64,000 nt of DNA, taken from assembly GCA_029844215.1 (NCBI GenBank), contig CM056738.1, positions 70,486,093-70,550,092 of the forward strand, given 5' to 3'. Of the stretch, positions 10,708 to 22,452 are shown piece by piece. The position numbers and the translations under genes were made by a program. The notes beneath the pieces were generated by a model. It was not told the DNA's origin. It made no database searches and saw only the letters and a program-made list of their open reading frames with translations. The stretch comes from Przewalskia tangutica (Eukaryota > Streptophyta > Magnoliopsida > Solanales > Solanaceae). Position 1 is the stretch's first letter. Each line of letters starts with the position of its first letter.

Positions 10708-12210
10708 GACTAAGGTTCTATCCCGATTCTACTGGCAACATGAGGAGATATGTAGGACAAGGTGGAACCTGGATCAATCAAAGCATATACATCACAGAAA
10801 AAGACTGATAGTGTACTTGTAACAACATCTGGTGACGCCTCCTGATCACGTCTACTGGATAAAGCATATATGTGGTTCGAAGGACCGCCATAACTAGAAC
10901 CTCCGCCACAACCTCTACCACGGCCTGCTGGCGTCTGAATACCTTGCCCGGTAGGGCACATAGCTATAGATGATGACGAACCAGCACCCGACCCCGTAGG
11001 CCGAGCCATACCACCTAAACCGCCCATGTAGGTACACTCTCTCATCATATGGCCCTGACGGCCGCAAAAGAAGTAAGCACATGTGGTCGAACGACATTCC
11101 CCAACATGAAGCTTACCACACTGAGAGCACCGAGGATATAGTGGCCTCGACTGAGTAGAACATACGCCCTCTCGAGAACTCAACTCGAGCTCGATCGACC
11201 CATGAATACCCTGGACGATCAAATATCCTACCCGTGAACTGTAGAGGAGCACACCGGCCGTGGCTAGGATGGATCTCAACTCGCCGAAATTTGCCGCCGC
11301 CGATACTCACAAGAATAAGTTGCCGACCTAGCCCTCTTATGCCGTCCTCGCATGACCTCTCGCCCGTTGTCGCCTCGTGTCGCTTCAACCCCCTGTGCAT
11401 ATGCCTGGATACGAGCAATATCCATACCCGGCTGAAGAGCCACCACCATACAACCATCGATCAAATAGTGGTCCAGCCCCATCACATAGCGATGCACCTT
11501 GTCTGCCATATCTGCTACAATAGTGGGTGCGTATCTAGCCAATGAATCAAACTCAAGGTTGTACTCTCTAATGCTCCTACCACCCTACCTCAAGTTTAGG
11601 AACCTGTCAACTCTGGCCCTCCTCATCTCTGGAGGTAGGAAGTGGTCAAGGAAAGCCTCTGCAAAATCGTCCCACACGACTGGAGGGGCATCCTCGCCCC
11701 TAGATAACTCCCACGACTCATACCAGTTAAGAGCTACGTCACACAACCAATATGATGCCAACACGACTGACTCAGTCTCTGAATCCTTTATCACCCTCAA
11801 CATACGTTGTATCTGTCGGATGAACTCCTGTGGATCATATTCGGGCCTTGACCCGAAAACTCTGGTGGAAGCTCAAAAAATCACGGACCCTCAAACTATC
11901 TGCTCTGGGGTCAATTCCTGGTCCCTGACTATAAGTCTGCCCTACCATTAACCTAGTCAGCAGCTACACCGCATCTTTTATGGCTATATCCTCTGCCCCT
12001 GGTTGAGAACCTGGAGGCTCAAGTGCTGGGGCCTCGGAAACTAGTGATGCTTCCTCGAATCGAGCCTCGGAGGTGGCGACGGCAGTAGTTCATCGACCAG
12101 TACGCCTCCCAGATAGACTGAGTATGGGACCTGGTAACTCTCTGAATCCAACTAGTATCCCCCGCTGTAGATTTGCCCTTCTGGGCCGCTGTCGCCTTCT
12201 TCGGAGACAT
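10708..12210 (-). pseudogene. Chromovirus gag and aspartic protease (broken)
   Basis: The likely start is the minus-strand ATG at 12210-12208 (MSPKKATAAQKGK), 190 bp inside the primer site. The reading is shattered over at least four frames. Visible blocks are the gag core ALNWYESWE and FAEAFLDHFLPPEMRRARVDRF (11585-11803), a central helix in 11276-11542, and zinc-knuckle-like CAYFFCGRQGHMMREC near 11050-11100, where the first two Cys are spaced by four residues instead of two. The protease is CDVYALIDPGSTLSYISP at about 10715-10790, with the catalytic Asp present. Between 10560 and 10708 the protease tail runs on in another frame. Gag would build the particle and the protease would mature the polyprotein; neither can be made intact from this copy. 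Confidence 0.8.
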
Positions 12211-12400
12211 AGCTGTAAACATAGTAAGTCGTCAGAAAGGGATTATCCTAATAACATAGCTCTATTACACGATCTAAGAGATGAAAGAATAGAAATCAAT
12301 CCTAAATACCCTACAACCTCCTGCGTATAAGTATGGTGCACAACATACCTATACACAAGACTCTACTAGACACGGTCTGTAGACATTCTGAGGACTAACA

Positions 12401-12412
12401 ACTCTGATACCA
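12401..12412 (-). other. Primer binding site of Chromo-1 (tRNA-Met type)
   Basis: On the minus strand TGGTATCAGAGT follows the LTR end after a 4-base spacer. It matches the complement of the initiator tRNA-Met 3' end with a last-base mismatch. Confidence 0.8.
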
Positions 12413-12416
12413 CTTC

Positions 12417-15221
12417 TGTCACGACCCGACCTGACGAGTCGCGACTAAACGCCATATTGACGCTATTATACTAACATATCACGTAATCAGACTGATACTA
12501 GGGATAATATAAAATCTGACAGCATAACGCTGCAGTTATAACATACGTCTGAATAGGCAAGGCGTCAAGGCTGCCTTTACACATGAACAACCTTGTCTCC
12601 TGAGGAGTCATATCTGAGCAAATATAACAAAAGACGCAAGCCGACAAGGCTGCCACTATATACGGGAACATCCCAAAATATAGTACAACAACACATATAC
12701 AAAAATAGGTTCACAACTCCACATAGGAATAACCCACGACTGTCTACAGACCTCTAAGAATATGATAACAACATATAATGGGACAGGGCCCCGTCGTGCC
12801 CCTAAATATGCATAGGTCCAAGATTAAAGATCTGTACCAAACTGACTAAGTTCCGAATCAATAGAGCTCTCCCAAACAGCTGAGTGGAAACCCTAGACTA
12901 GCGGATTACCAAAGCTGAGTACATGTACATGCGGGCATGAAACGCAGCCCCCGAGGAAAGGGGGTCAGTATGAAAGAATGTACCGAGTATATGAAACTTA
13001 AAGTACAAAATAGACAATCATGACTGGTCAAACCGTACAGGAGACATGTAAGATTATCAAATGCCAATCTAACCGTGCCTTAGAAAATAGAGTATCAACT
13101 ATGCCTTATAAAAATGAGAGTCAAGTCAAAAACCATGAATGTTTGTCCATATGGTCATCATATACATATATACATATAACATAATCCGGACCTATAGTGT
13201 GGGACTCGGAGGAATCATATCATTCGGCCCATACTGGGACTCGGTGAAGTCATCATCTCATCTATGCATGCATCCTACGCAAGCTGACCCTCTAGTGAAG
13301 GACTCGGTGAACAATGCAAGACTCTTCACGAACATAAGTCAGCCCGGGACTCGGTGGGGTGAAGTAATAACACTTAGCACGAGTAGATATCATGAGCAAC
13401 CATATGCAATTAAAATCATCATTTGACTCTCAATAAAATCATTATAATAAACTCTTTACTGAAAAAATCATAGGCACTTCTCATAACTAACACTTTTAGG
13501 AATTAAACTGTGTAGACATCATGTACGTCCGTCGTACTTTCATTAAATCATGCCAAAAAGAAAGAAGGAAGAGTTTCACATACCTTCACCGAACTAACCA
13601 ACTCGAAGAATAGGATTCGTCTCAACTAGTACGTCAACCTATAATAAAGGGTAATACGCCCGTCAATTCTATGATTTCTAGCGTAAGTTATAACGAAAGA
13701 CGACTCTCTTTTCTATAGAAATTCGGGCATCACCTCCCCTATTTATATGCATATCCACAACTTACAATTCAAGCCAGCAATACCAAATAAGAAGTCATAA
13801 CTTAAGAATATAGCCAAAACAGTCCATATACTTGACATATACCACCATTATACATCCTTTCTCCTTACCTTTATGGAATATAACCAAACAACAATTAAGG
13901 TAATTAATACACCTATTTATCATGTTCAATACAATCCATTATAACAGCCCATACTTTAACAACAACGAAAGTGAGATGTGAAGCTTTTTAACACTTTTTT
14001 ATCCCTTAATTCTTTTAAGACATGTATTAGTAATTACCACAACATATATACATGTTCATAACGTATATTTTCAGCATTAGAACTTAACAAAATAGCCCCT
14101 AATATATCACAACAACGTCTAACAATTTCATGAAGTTCTTGGTCACAACATGTCATAATTCCATAACTCTTTTCTCAACTTTCTTAGAATCCAATTTCCC
14201 TTTTTAAAATTTTCATATAACCAACTATAACTTAAACTTAAACATCAAGGTTTTCCTTCAACTTCCAACATGCAATTTGTGACAATAATATAACGACAAC
14301 ACACAACTCCAATGTACACCAAAACAACTCTAATCTCGGCTACAACACCCACAATTCGCATGCATTGTCTTAAATTCAAATTTTCTCTTTAACATAAGTT
14401 CATCCCTTAACTACAATAACATGCAACTTCAATTACACTATAAGAAGAAGAATCTATTACCTTAAATGAAGCTCAAACAGTCCCTAATCGGAATTCACTG
14501 TTTCATCGATTTCCTTCACCAATTTCTCACTTCTTCAACTCCAAAATGACATGCATGTATTCTATAGGTTTAACCCATCATTCTTACATGTTTTTCTTGT
14601 CAAAAACTTCATCTTAAGCTTAAAAATTCTGGGCTAAACTCACGATAACAGTGGTAACGAGACCCACTATTTTTGTGCAATTTCTTGGCTTAAATTTTTG
14701 TAGGAGACTTAATCTAGGAAAAGAAGTGAATTGAACCTTAATTTTTTTTTTGCTATGGGATGGTATGGTTTCGGTTTTTGAGGGAGGAGAAAGAGGAGTA
14801 GGGTGTATTTTTTTTGAAATGAAATGAGAATGAGAAGATGAAAAGGTTTTTAGGTTTTAAAAAAAAAACTGAAAATTCATTTTGCTACTTAGTCCAATTC
14901 TCTTAATTGTCCTTTTAAATAACCCCTCAAGTAATAATTAAAGCTTAGGTCCCACTTCTTCTAATTCCCAAAAATTTCATAAGGTCTCGTATCGTCAATG
15001 TCGAAACTTATATAATACGTTACTAAGTCATAATGGGAATATATATAATTATCGTTTTCAATTTCCATCCCCACGCTCGTTGTAACCAAAAAAAATTGGG
15101 ATCACGTCCTTGTACACTAATTTCCGTATTAACATATGTAAGTATACTTTACATCCAATATTTGAATCTTACTTCCTTTATGACGTTCTTAATTATCGCC
15201 TTAAACTTACGAGGTGTAACA
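12417..15221 (-). repeat. 5' LTR of Chromo-1 (2805 bp)
   Basis: On the minus strand it begins TGTTACACCTCGTAAG (at 15221) and ends GGGTCGTGACA (at 12417), directly before the primer site. A 651-bp piece with the same 5' terminus is at 32161-32811. Inside are four degenerate GGGACTCGGTG-like repeats (about 13198-13360). No open frame in it has a domain; 13139-13426 and 15033-15341 are shadows or overlap the next element. Confidence 0.8.
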
Positions 15222-15240
15222 GTATATGTTTTCACACGTG

Positions 15241-16092
15241 CTGTTATAAACCAATGTATGAAAGTAAATGCTGAGAAGAATGTTAGAGAAGCAGACCATG
15301 CAGTGGACAATAAGGATGAAGTAATTGAGAACCTCACATGAGGTATAATGTATAAGTGGATCTCTATATGTCCAGCCTTTGAATTAACAGCCCTGTTTGC
15401 AAAACCTTCACAAATTGCTATACACAATTGATTTCCTTCAATGAATGAGTCAATTGTAACTATAGAAAAAACCACCCTGCTGTATAAAATTGGAAAAGGC
15501 TTGAGAGTTGATCTGTACAAAAATGAGCCTCCATCAAATTGCCAACTTGGCACAAAAAGAATCAACCTCAATCCTTTTTTATCCCTCTCTAATATACAAA
15601 GTTTTAACTACCCAAAGTCTTAAGCCAAAGAGAGATGACACATGAGGTAAGACTTCTAAATAAAGCAGTTTTGAAGAGTAGAGACAGAGTCATCGATCTA
15701 TCCTAAAAATGGATGGAAATAGTGCAGATATTGACAGAAATATCACCAACATTCTTGACAACACTAGTCCAAGACAATCTTCATTATCTACTGGATGGCT
15801 TGTGAATCAAATTGCAAAGATTAACCAACAAATCTCTAAGATTGATACTGGGAGGAATGCTCTCATTCAAGCCAGAGATCAATTCATGCTGCTGCTTTCT
15901 TCACAAAAAGTGGGAGATGATGATGGTGTTGTGAAGTCAAGGGAGAAAATGATGATGCTGAAGCTAGAAGAAATGATGATCTTCTTCAAATCGAAAAGCA
16001 GAGGAAATCTTGATGCGGGAGCGAAGACTGCTGAAGTTGAGGAAGCAAAGGAAGTGCTGATGCAGGGGGAGCAGAAGAAGAAGGCTAGATGA
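15241..16092 (+). pseudogene. SIRE-type env-like gene, copy C1 (partial)
   Basis: The reading matches the middle and end of the env-like protein of SIRE/Maximus Ty1-copia elements. It begins at 15241, close to the chromovirus LTR end, with VINQCMKVNAEKNVREADHAVDNKDEVIENLT, then an in-frame TGA (15339-15341). It goes on through SMNESIVTIEKTTLLYKIGKGLRVDL (15441-15520) and a C-terminal part at 15709-16092 with TGWLVNQIAKINQQISKID and a charged tail. The same protein occurs at 16676-17836 (minus) and 62042-63932. Function in plants is unproven; the position after pol is why the name env-like is used. Frameshifts separate the blocks. Confidence 0.7.
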
Positions 16093-16675
16093 TGTTGTTC
16101 TGTGCAAAGAAAGAGTTATGCAGAAGTAGAAAGATGTTGAAAACTGCTGCTGCTATATGATGTTGTTATGTTCAGAGAAGGAGTTATGCAAGAGTAGAGA
16201 TCTGCTGAAAGCTAGTGTTGTTGTGCTGGAAGCTACTGCTGTTTGTTGAAAAAGTTGTTTTGTGAAGAAAGGCAAAAATAGAGAGAATGTTAATGTTGGG
16301 TTTGAGACCAACAATCTGATAACAGTTTTGTCATTCCTTCACGGGCTGAAGCTGATGCTATTGGTTGGTACTGTATGAAGATGATGTTACTGGTTGGTGT
16401 TGAGAATATCATATGATTTGAATATTTGGATGATATGTGTATATGTGCTAACATCTTTCTTCTTTTCTAATCCTACATGAATATGGTATATATATATTGT
16501 CTTATATATGTTGTGTTTATATGCCATTACAGGTTAAGGGGGAGCATTATTGTAATCATAGATGTTGGGACAACATCCATGACATTGTCGTAAGTCACTT
16601 GCACTAATTAGAATAGTTTTTGTGAAGAAAGGCAAAAAGGGGGAGAATGTTAATGTTGGGTTTGGTGTTGTGACA
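16093..16675 (+). other. SIRE 3' region with a duplicated LTR start
   Basis: After the env-like tail comes sequence with internal repeats (GATGTTGTT...GAGTTATGCA, near 16092-16200). GTGAAGAAAGGCAAAAA followed by GAGAATGTTAATGTTGGGTTT occurs twice, at about 16261-16302 and 16621-16661. The second copy has a perfect polypurine tract (AAAAAGGGGGAGAATG), the first a degenerate one. TGTTGGGTTT is the start of the SIRE LTR, but only short LTR pieces follow each copy. Confidence 0.55.
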
Positions 16676-17836
16676 TTCCTCCAGCACTGTCTCCAATACT
16701 GCTTTGCTTAATTTTCCAAGGTAAATCAATGACCCTATCCTTGCTTCTCAGAGTTTCTCTATTTACACTATACAGCTCCAGACCCTTTCCAAATTTGTCC
16801 CTTTTCTTTGGTTTATAACCTTGACTTGTAAGGACTTTGAAAATTAAAGAGGGAAAGGTTAGAACTAAATTGGATTCTTTCTGAGCTAAGTTGACTACTT
16901 GATTAAAGATTTTTTTCCCAAAGTTAACTTTTAATCCTTTTCCAATTTTGTACAGTAATGAGGCTTGTTCTGAGGTGACAATTGACTCGTTCATGGAAGG
17001 AAGCCAATTGTGAATAGTTAGTTTGTGTAGGATCAAGACAAAGCTGTCAACTTGGAGGCAGGCCATCTAGATACCCATTTTACCATTTTTCCACATGTGA
17101 TGAGCTTAATTACCTCATCTCTATTTTCTACTGCAGGGTCAGCATTCTCAACATCCTCTATAGCATGTAGGTCCAGACATTTATTGATTACATCAGGTGT
17201 AGTTTGATATATTCTTTTACCAAAGTATACCTTCCCAAAGTGTTTTGAGTTGGTATCTTCAATAACAGACTCCAAATTTTAGCATAAAATAACCTGATTG
17301 TACCGTCAATGTAGGAACCTTTATTTACTAACGACCCAAGGACGTTTCTGGACTTAAGGAATTCTATCAGACCATACTCAGCACATGAGGCAACATCTAG
17401 TATCTTCTCTGACTTGATGACTATTTTTGTACCAAGTCCAATTCTTTGAAATTGTTTTGGAATGAAATTTATCAGAAAAGAAACTTACCTCTTCATCAGA
17501 TTTTGTGTCTGATTCCTTTTTGCTTGAGGAAGCTGGAGATTGTGACTTCTCAGTGAGCAAAAATATTTTACCGTCGAAAGGGCTGCGGCGCTTGATGGAA
17601 GGGCCACGACGCTTGATCGAAGGGACGCGGCGCCTGATTGGCAGTGAGCTACTGGAATCCGAAAATGAATCAGGGCCGCGACGCCTTGGGGCAAGAGCCG
17701 CGACGCTTGGGCAACGGGAAAATTCCAGAATGTCCAAAAGTTGTGTCTCTTCCATAGAATCACAACCTTTGGTATCAAAGGCTTCAATGGTCAAAAATAT
17801 CTCTTTATAAAGATGATGATCACTTGTTTGAAGCAC
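16676..17836 (-). pseudogene. SIRE-type env-like gene, copy C2 (inverted)
   Basis: On the minus strand the N-terminus is at 17836-17378: an acidic/Ser-rich region and an Arg-rich stretch (RRRGPDSF, RRRVPSIKRRGPSIKRR) encoded by a GC-rich module array. Then come blocks like AEYGLIEFLK and GSYIDGTIRLFYAK across a frame change, DVINKCLDLHAIEDVENADPAVENRDEV and a Cys codon where copies C1 and A have TGA (17093-17095). The C-terminal half is NWLPSMNESIVTSEQASLLYKIGKGL and FPSLIFKVLTSQGYKPKK (17066-16680). Below about 16676 the frame runs into the SIRE LTR start of the previous entry, so the junction is a rearrangement and not a normal gene end. The copy faces C1. Confidence 0.7.
17577..17710 (+). 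repeat. GC-rich module array inside the env-like gene
   Basis: Four or five modules lie in about 130 bp: GGGCCACGACGCTTG (17601-17615), AGGGACGCGGCGCCTG (17621-17636), CAGGGCCGCGACGCC (17671-17685) and AGAGCCGCGACGCTTGG (17694-17710). They match modules in Athila-1 and in the unclassified LTR element, yet here they lie in coding sequence and specify the Arg-rich stretch. Confidence 0.7.
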
Positions 17837-18010
17837 ACAATTAACAAAAACTAATCTTGTGATTTGAGAATCAAAATCATTCTAAGATTGTTACTTGTTT
17901 CTTCTTCCAAAACCACATTTCTGAAGAACACATATAGTAAATTCGCCAGAGGTGAATTTCTTGTGCTAGAACTCTCACTTAGATAGTTGTATCCTCAATA
18001 CAAATGTCTG
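17837..18010. other. Unassigned spacer
   Basis: This AT-rich stretch between the env-like copy and the tandem copia unit has no coding signal. It could hold the remains of the copia LTR or leader, but I cannot match it to any sequence downstream of the element. Confidence 0.4.
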
Positions 18011-20231
18011 TAAAACTACAACACAAATGGGGGCAAATTTTTATCTTAGGACACTGCGTTGCAGATCTCTATCGACATCAAGTTAGTATGTGTTTTGATT
18101 TGTTGAATTCAATGTTTTTTATTTTAAGTAATATTGAATTACTATTATATTATTATGCTTATTCATTGATGATACTAGATTGACACTAATAATCTAAGAT
18201 AAATATTCTCAGATTTGTTTTTCCGATTTGTTGAGTTTGCAAAAAAAATCAGAGAATTCAATTTCCTGATTTGCAAAGATGGATCAATCTGGATCGTCAA
18301 TGGTGAAAAACCATGTTGAGAAGCCTGCGAAATTCAAAGGCTCTAATTTCAAACGCTGGCAATAGAAGATGTTGTTCTACTTGATAACTCTTCACTTGGC
18401 AAACGTATTGATTGTTGAGGCTTTTATGGCTTTGCCAGAAGGAGAAGGGGAGAATGCTCTGACTGATGTGGAGAAGGCTGAAAGACATTCAAACTTGGGA
18501 AAGTCAGGAGTTTCTTTGCAGAAACTATATTCTCAATGCATTTGACGATTCTCTCTACGATATCTACTCTACGTTCAGAACAATACGGGAGTTGTGGCAA
18601 TCATTGGAGAAAAAATACAAAACTGAGGTTGCTTGTTCCAAGAAGTTCGTCATCAAAAAGTTTCAAAATTTTAAGATGAGTGATGCCAAGGCGGTTGTCA
18701 AGCAAGTGAAGGAACTCCAAGTCATTGTTCATGAACTAGAGGTTGAAGGTATGGGTCTTAACCCAAATTTCCTTGTTGGTGCAATTATTGAGAAATTACC
18801 TCCTTCTTGGAAGGATTTTAAGGTTTATCTGAAGCATCTAACCGAGAAAATGAATTTTGAGCAACTGGTTCTAAAAATTCGTGTTGAAGAGGACAACCGG
18901 AAGAATAAAAGGGTTGATGTTGTTTCATTGGAGCTTAATGCCAACATGGTTGAAGGCAATGCTTCCAAGGCCAAGTTTCAGAAAGTCAAGGGCAAATTTA
19001 TTGGTGTCAAACCATCTTTTGCAACCGGGAAGAATGCACTCGCCCCACAAAGGACCAATGCATTCAAGAAACCACAACCAGAACTCTGTTGGGTATATGG
19101 AAAACCTGGGCACATAGCAAAAGACGGTGGCCTTCGCAAAAGTCAAGGTGGTGTTCTTGGAGGTTCGAGTAATGTCAACCAATCCAACCGGGCTGAAACT
19201 AAAAACCAATTCATTGAGGTTGTGACTGCTCAAGCAAATCTGGTTACAAATTCAATCGATTGGTGGATGGATACGAGTGCTACAATACACGTATGTTATG
19301 AAAAAGACATGTTTTCATCCTACCAGGCCATTAAGGATGGAGAATCATTGTTCGTAGGGAATGTTGCTTTTGTGAAGGTGGAACGGAAAGGGAAAGTGAC
19401 TTTGAAACTCACTTCCGGGAATGATCTTATGCTCACTAATGTGTTGCACGTGCCTGAAATTTGTAAGAATTTAATTTCTGGGCATGTTCTAAGTATCAAA
19501 GGCTTCAAAATTGTATTTGAATCTGACAAATTTGTACTCATCAAAGGTGGGGTGTATGTAGGGAAAGGTTACCTCAGTGAGGGACTCTTCAAACTATCTA
19601 TTATACCTACAAAGGCAATTGTCATTATTAATAAAAATGCAGACACTAGCATTGCTTCTATGTATATGATTGATTCACCTTCTTTATGACATTCACGATT
19701 AGGCCATGTTAATTATCACTCTTTACAAAGAATGATAAAGTTAGGCATGCTTCCAAATTGCTCTATGAACAAAATGACTAAGTGTGGAGTATGCATAGAA
19801 TCAAAATATACAAGTCATCTTCATAAATATGTTGTTAAATCAAATGAAGTGTTTGATTTAATTCATAGTGATTTGTGTGATTATCAAGCAACCCCATCTC
19901 GTGGAGAAAATAATTATTATATATCATTCATAGATGATTGCAACAAATTTTATTATGTATACTTAATACATATCAAAGATGAGGCTTTGAACATGTTTAA
20001 AACATACAAAGCAGAAATGGAAAACCAACTTGACAAAAGAATTAAAATTCTAAGGTCAGACAGAGATGGTGAATATCAATCAAATGAGTTCAAAGAATTT
20101 TTTTCTAATCATGGTATAGTTCATCAAACCACTGCGTCATATACTCCAAAATAAAATGGAGTTGCCGAACGTATGAATAGAACATTGAAAAATATGATAA
20201 ATTCAATATTGATTAGTTCGGGGTCACCCTA
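18011..20231 (+). repeat. Tandem duplication unit, copy 1
   Basis: Every landmark in this unit reappears exactly 2221 bp later (18011 and 20232, 18279 and 20500, 19732 and 21953). The copies differ by sparse substitutions only. The join falls inside integrase, after GGGTCACCC. Confidence 0.9.
18279..20231 (+). pseudogene. Copia gag-protease-integrase fragment, copy 1
   Basis: The start is ATG 18279 (MDQSGSSMVKNHVEKPAKFK), stopped by an in-frame TAG after KRWQ and then frameshifted. The 18466-19689 frame carries the UBN2 gag core (SLYDIYSTFRTIRELWQSLE, FLVGAIIEKLPPSWKDFKVYL). The zinc knuckle reads CWVYGKPGHIAKDGG, so two of the Cys are replaced. The protease reads WWMDTSATIHVC, with Ser where the catalytic D-[ST]-G triad needs Gly. 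The integrase half-frame 19732-20154 holds the zinc-finger end CGVCIESK and the core HSDLCDY and LRSDRDGEY; a TAA replaces the Gln before NGVAER at 20152-20154. The unit breaks off in the integrase C-terminus, so RT is absent. Confidence 0.85.
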
Positions 20232-22452
20232 TAAAACTACAACACAAATGGGGGCAAATTTTTATCTTAGGACACTGCGTTGCAGATCTCTATCGACATC
20301 AAGTTAGTATGTGTTTTGATTTGTTGAATTCAATGTTGTTTATTTTAAGTAATATTGAATTACTATTATATTATTATGCTTATTCATTGATGATACTAGA
20401 TTGACACTAATAATCTAAGATAAATATTCTCAGATTTGTTTTTCCGATTTGTTGAGTTTGCAAAAAAAATCAGAGAATTCAATTTCCTGATTTGCAAAGA
20501 TGGATCAATCTGGATCGTCAATGGTGAAAAACCATGTTGAGAAGCCTGCGAAATTCAAAGGCTCTAATTTCAAACGCTGGCAATAGAAGATGTTGTTCTA
20601 CTTGACAACTCTTCACTTGGCAAACGTATTGATTGTTGAGGCTCCTGTGGCTTTGCCAGAAGGAGAAGGGGAGAATGCTCTGACTGATGTGGAGAAGGCT
20701 GAAAGACATTCAAACTTGGGAAAGTCAGGAGTTTCTTTGCAGAAACTATATTCTCAATGCATTTGATGATTCTCTCTACGATATCTACTCTACGTTCAGA
20801 ACAATACGGGAGTTGTGGCAATCATTGGAGAAAAAATACAAAACTGAGGTTGCTTGTTCCAAGAAGTTCGTCATCGAAAAGTTTCAAAATTTTAAGATGA
20901 GTGATGCCAAGGCGGTTGTCAAGCAAGTGAAGGAACTCCAAGTCATTGTTCATGAACTAGAGGTTGAAGGTATGGGTCTTAACCCAAATTTCCTTGTTGG
21001 TGCACTTATTGAGAAATTACCTCCTTCTTGGAAGAATTTTAAGGTTTATCTGAAGCATCTAACCGAGAAAATGAATTTTGAGCAACTGGTTCTAAAAATT
21101 CGTGTTGAAGAGGACAACCGGAAGAATGAAAGGGTTGATGTTGTTTCATTGGAGCCTAATGCCAACATGGTTGAAGGCAATGCTTCCAAGGCCAAGTTTC
21201 AGAAAGTCAAGGGCAAATTTATTGGTGTCAAGCCATCTTTTGCAACCGGGAGGAATGCACTCGCCCCACAAAGGACCAATGCATTCAAGAAACCACAACC
21301 AGAACTCTGTTGGCTATATGGAAAACCTGGGCACATAGCAAAAGACGGTGGCCTTCGCAAAAGTCAAGGTGGTGTTCTTAGAGGTTCGAGTAATGTCAAC
21401 CAATCCAACCGGGCTGAAACTAAAAATCAATTCATTAAGGTTGTGACTGCTCAAGCAAATCTGGTTACAAATTCAACCGATTGGTGGATGGATACGAGTG
21501 CTACAATACACGTATGTTATGAAAAAGACATGTTTTCATCCTACCAAGCCATTAAGGATGGAGAATCATTGTTCGTAGGGAATGTTTCTTTTGTGAAGGT
21601 GGAACGGAAAGGGAAAGTGACTTTGAAACTCACTTCCGGGAATGATCTTGTGCTCACTAATGTGTTGCACGTGCCTGAAATTTGTAAGAATTTAATTTCT
21701 GGGCATGTTCTAAGTATCAAAGGCTTCAAAATTGTATTTGAATCTGACAAATTTGTACTCATCAAAGGTGGGGTGTATGTAGGGAAGGGTTACCTCAGTG
21801 AGGGACTCTTCAAACTATCTATTGTACCTACAAAGGCAATTGTCATTATTAATAAAAATGCAGACACTAGCATTGCTTCTATGTATATGATTGATTCACC
21901 TTCTTTATGACATTCACGATTAGGCCATGTTAATTATCACTCTTTACAAAGAATGGTAAAGTTAGGCATGCTTCCAAATTGCTCTATGAACAAAATGACT
22001 AAGTGTGGAGTATGCATAGAATCAAAATATGTAAGTCATCTTCATAAATATGTTGTTAAATCAAATGAAGTGTTTGATTTAATTCATAGTGATTTGTGTG
22101 ATTATCAAGCAACTCCATCTCGTGGAGAAAATAATTATTATATATCATTCATAGATGATTGCAGCAAATTTTATTATGTATACTTAATACATATCAAAGA
22201 TGAGGCTTTGAACATGTTTAAAACATACAAAGCAGAAATGGAAAACCAACTTGACAAAAGAATTAAAATTCTAAGGTCAGACAGAGATGGTGAATATCAA
22301 TCAAATGAGTTCAAAGAATTTTTTTCTAATCATGGTATAGTTCATCAAACCGCTGCGTCATATACTCCAAAATAAAATGGAGTTGCCGAACGTATGAATA
22401 TAACATTGAAAAATATGATAAATTCAATATTGATTAGTTCGGGGTCACCCCA
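20232..22452 (+). repeat. Tandem duplication unit, copy 2
   Basis: Direct copy of 18011-20231. It begins TAAACTAC-like at the join and ends where the sequence continues into the rest of the integrase (CCATAGTCTATGGGGTG), so this is the resident copy with the native continuation. Confidence 0.9.

Larger units (their letters stand above)
8099..15221 (-). mobile_element. Chromo-1: Tekay/Del-like chromovirus, 3'-truncated
   Basis: Read on the minus strand the order is LTR (15221 to 12417), tRNA-Met-type primer site, gag, protease, RT, RNase H and integrase. Integrase homology stops after the third catalytic region at about 8100, where an unrelated LTR remnant begins, so the end of integrase, the chromodomain and the 3' LTR are missing. 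The family is the same type as Chromo-2 at 42076-57613, whose preserved chromodomain supports the lineage call. Confidence 0.85.

Noticed and set aside
11234..11951. Plus-strand frames of 103 and 150 codons
   Set aside because: Antisense to chromovirus gag, with no domain.
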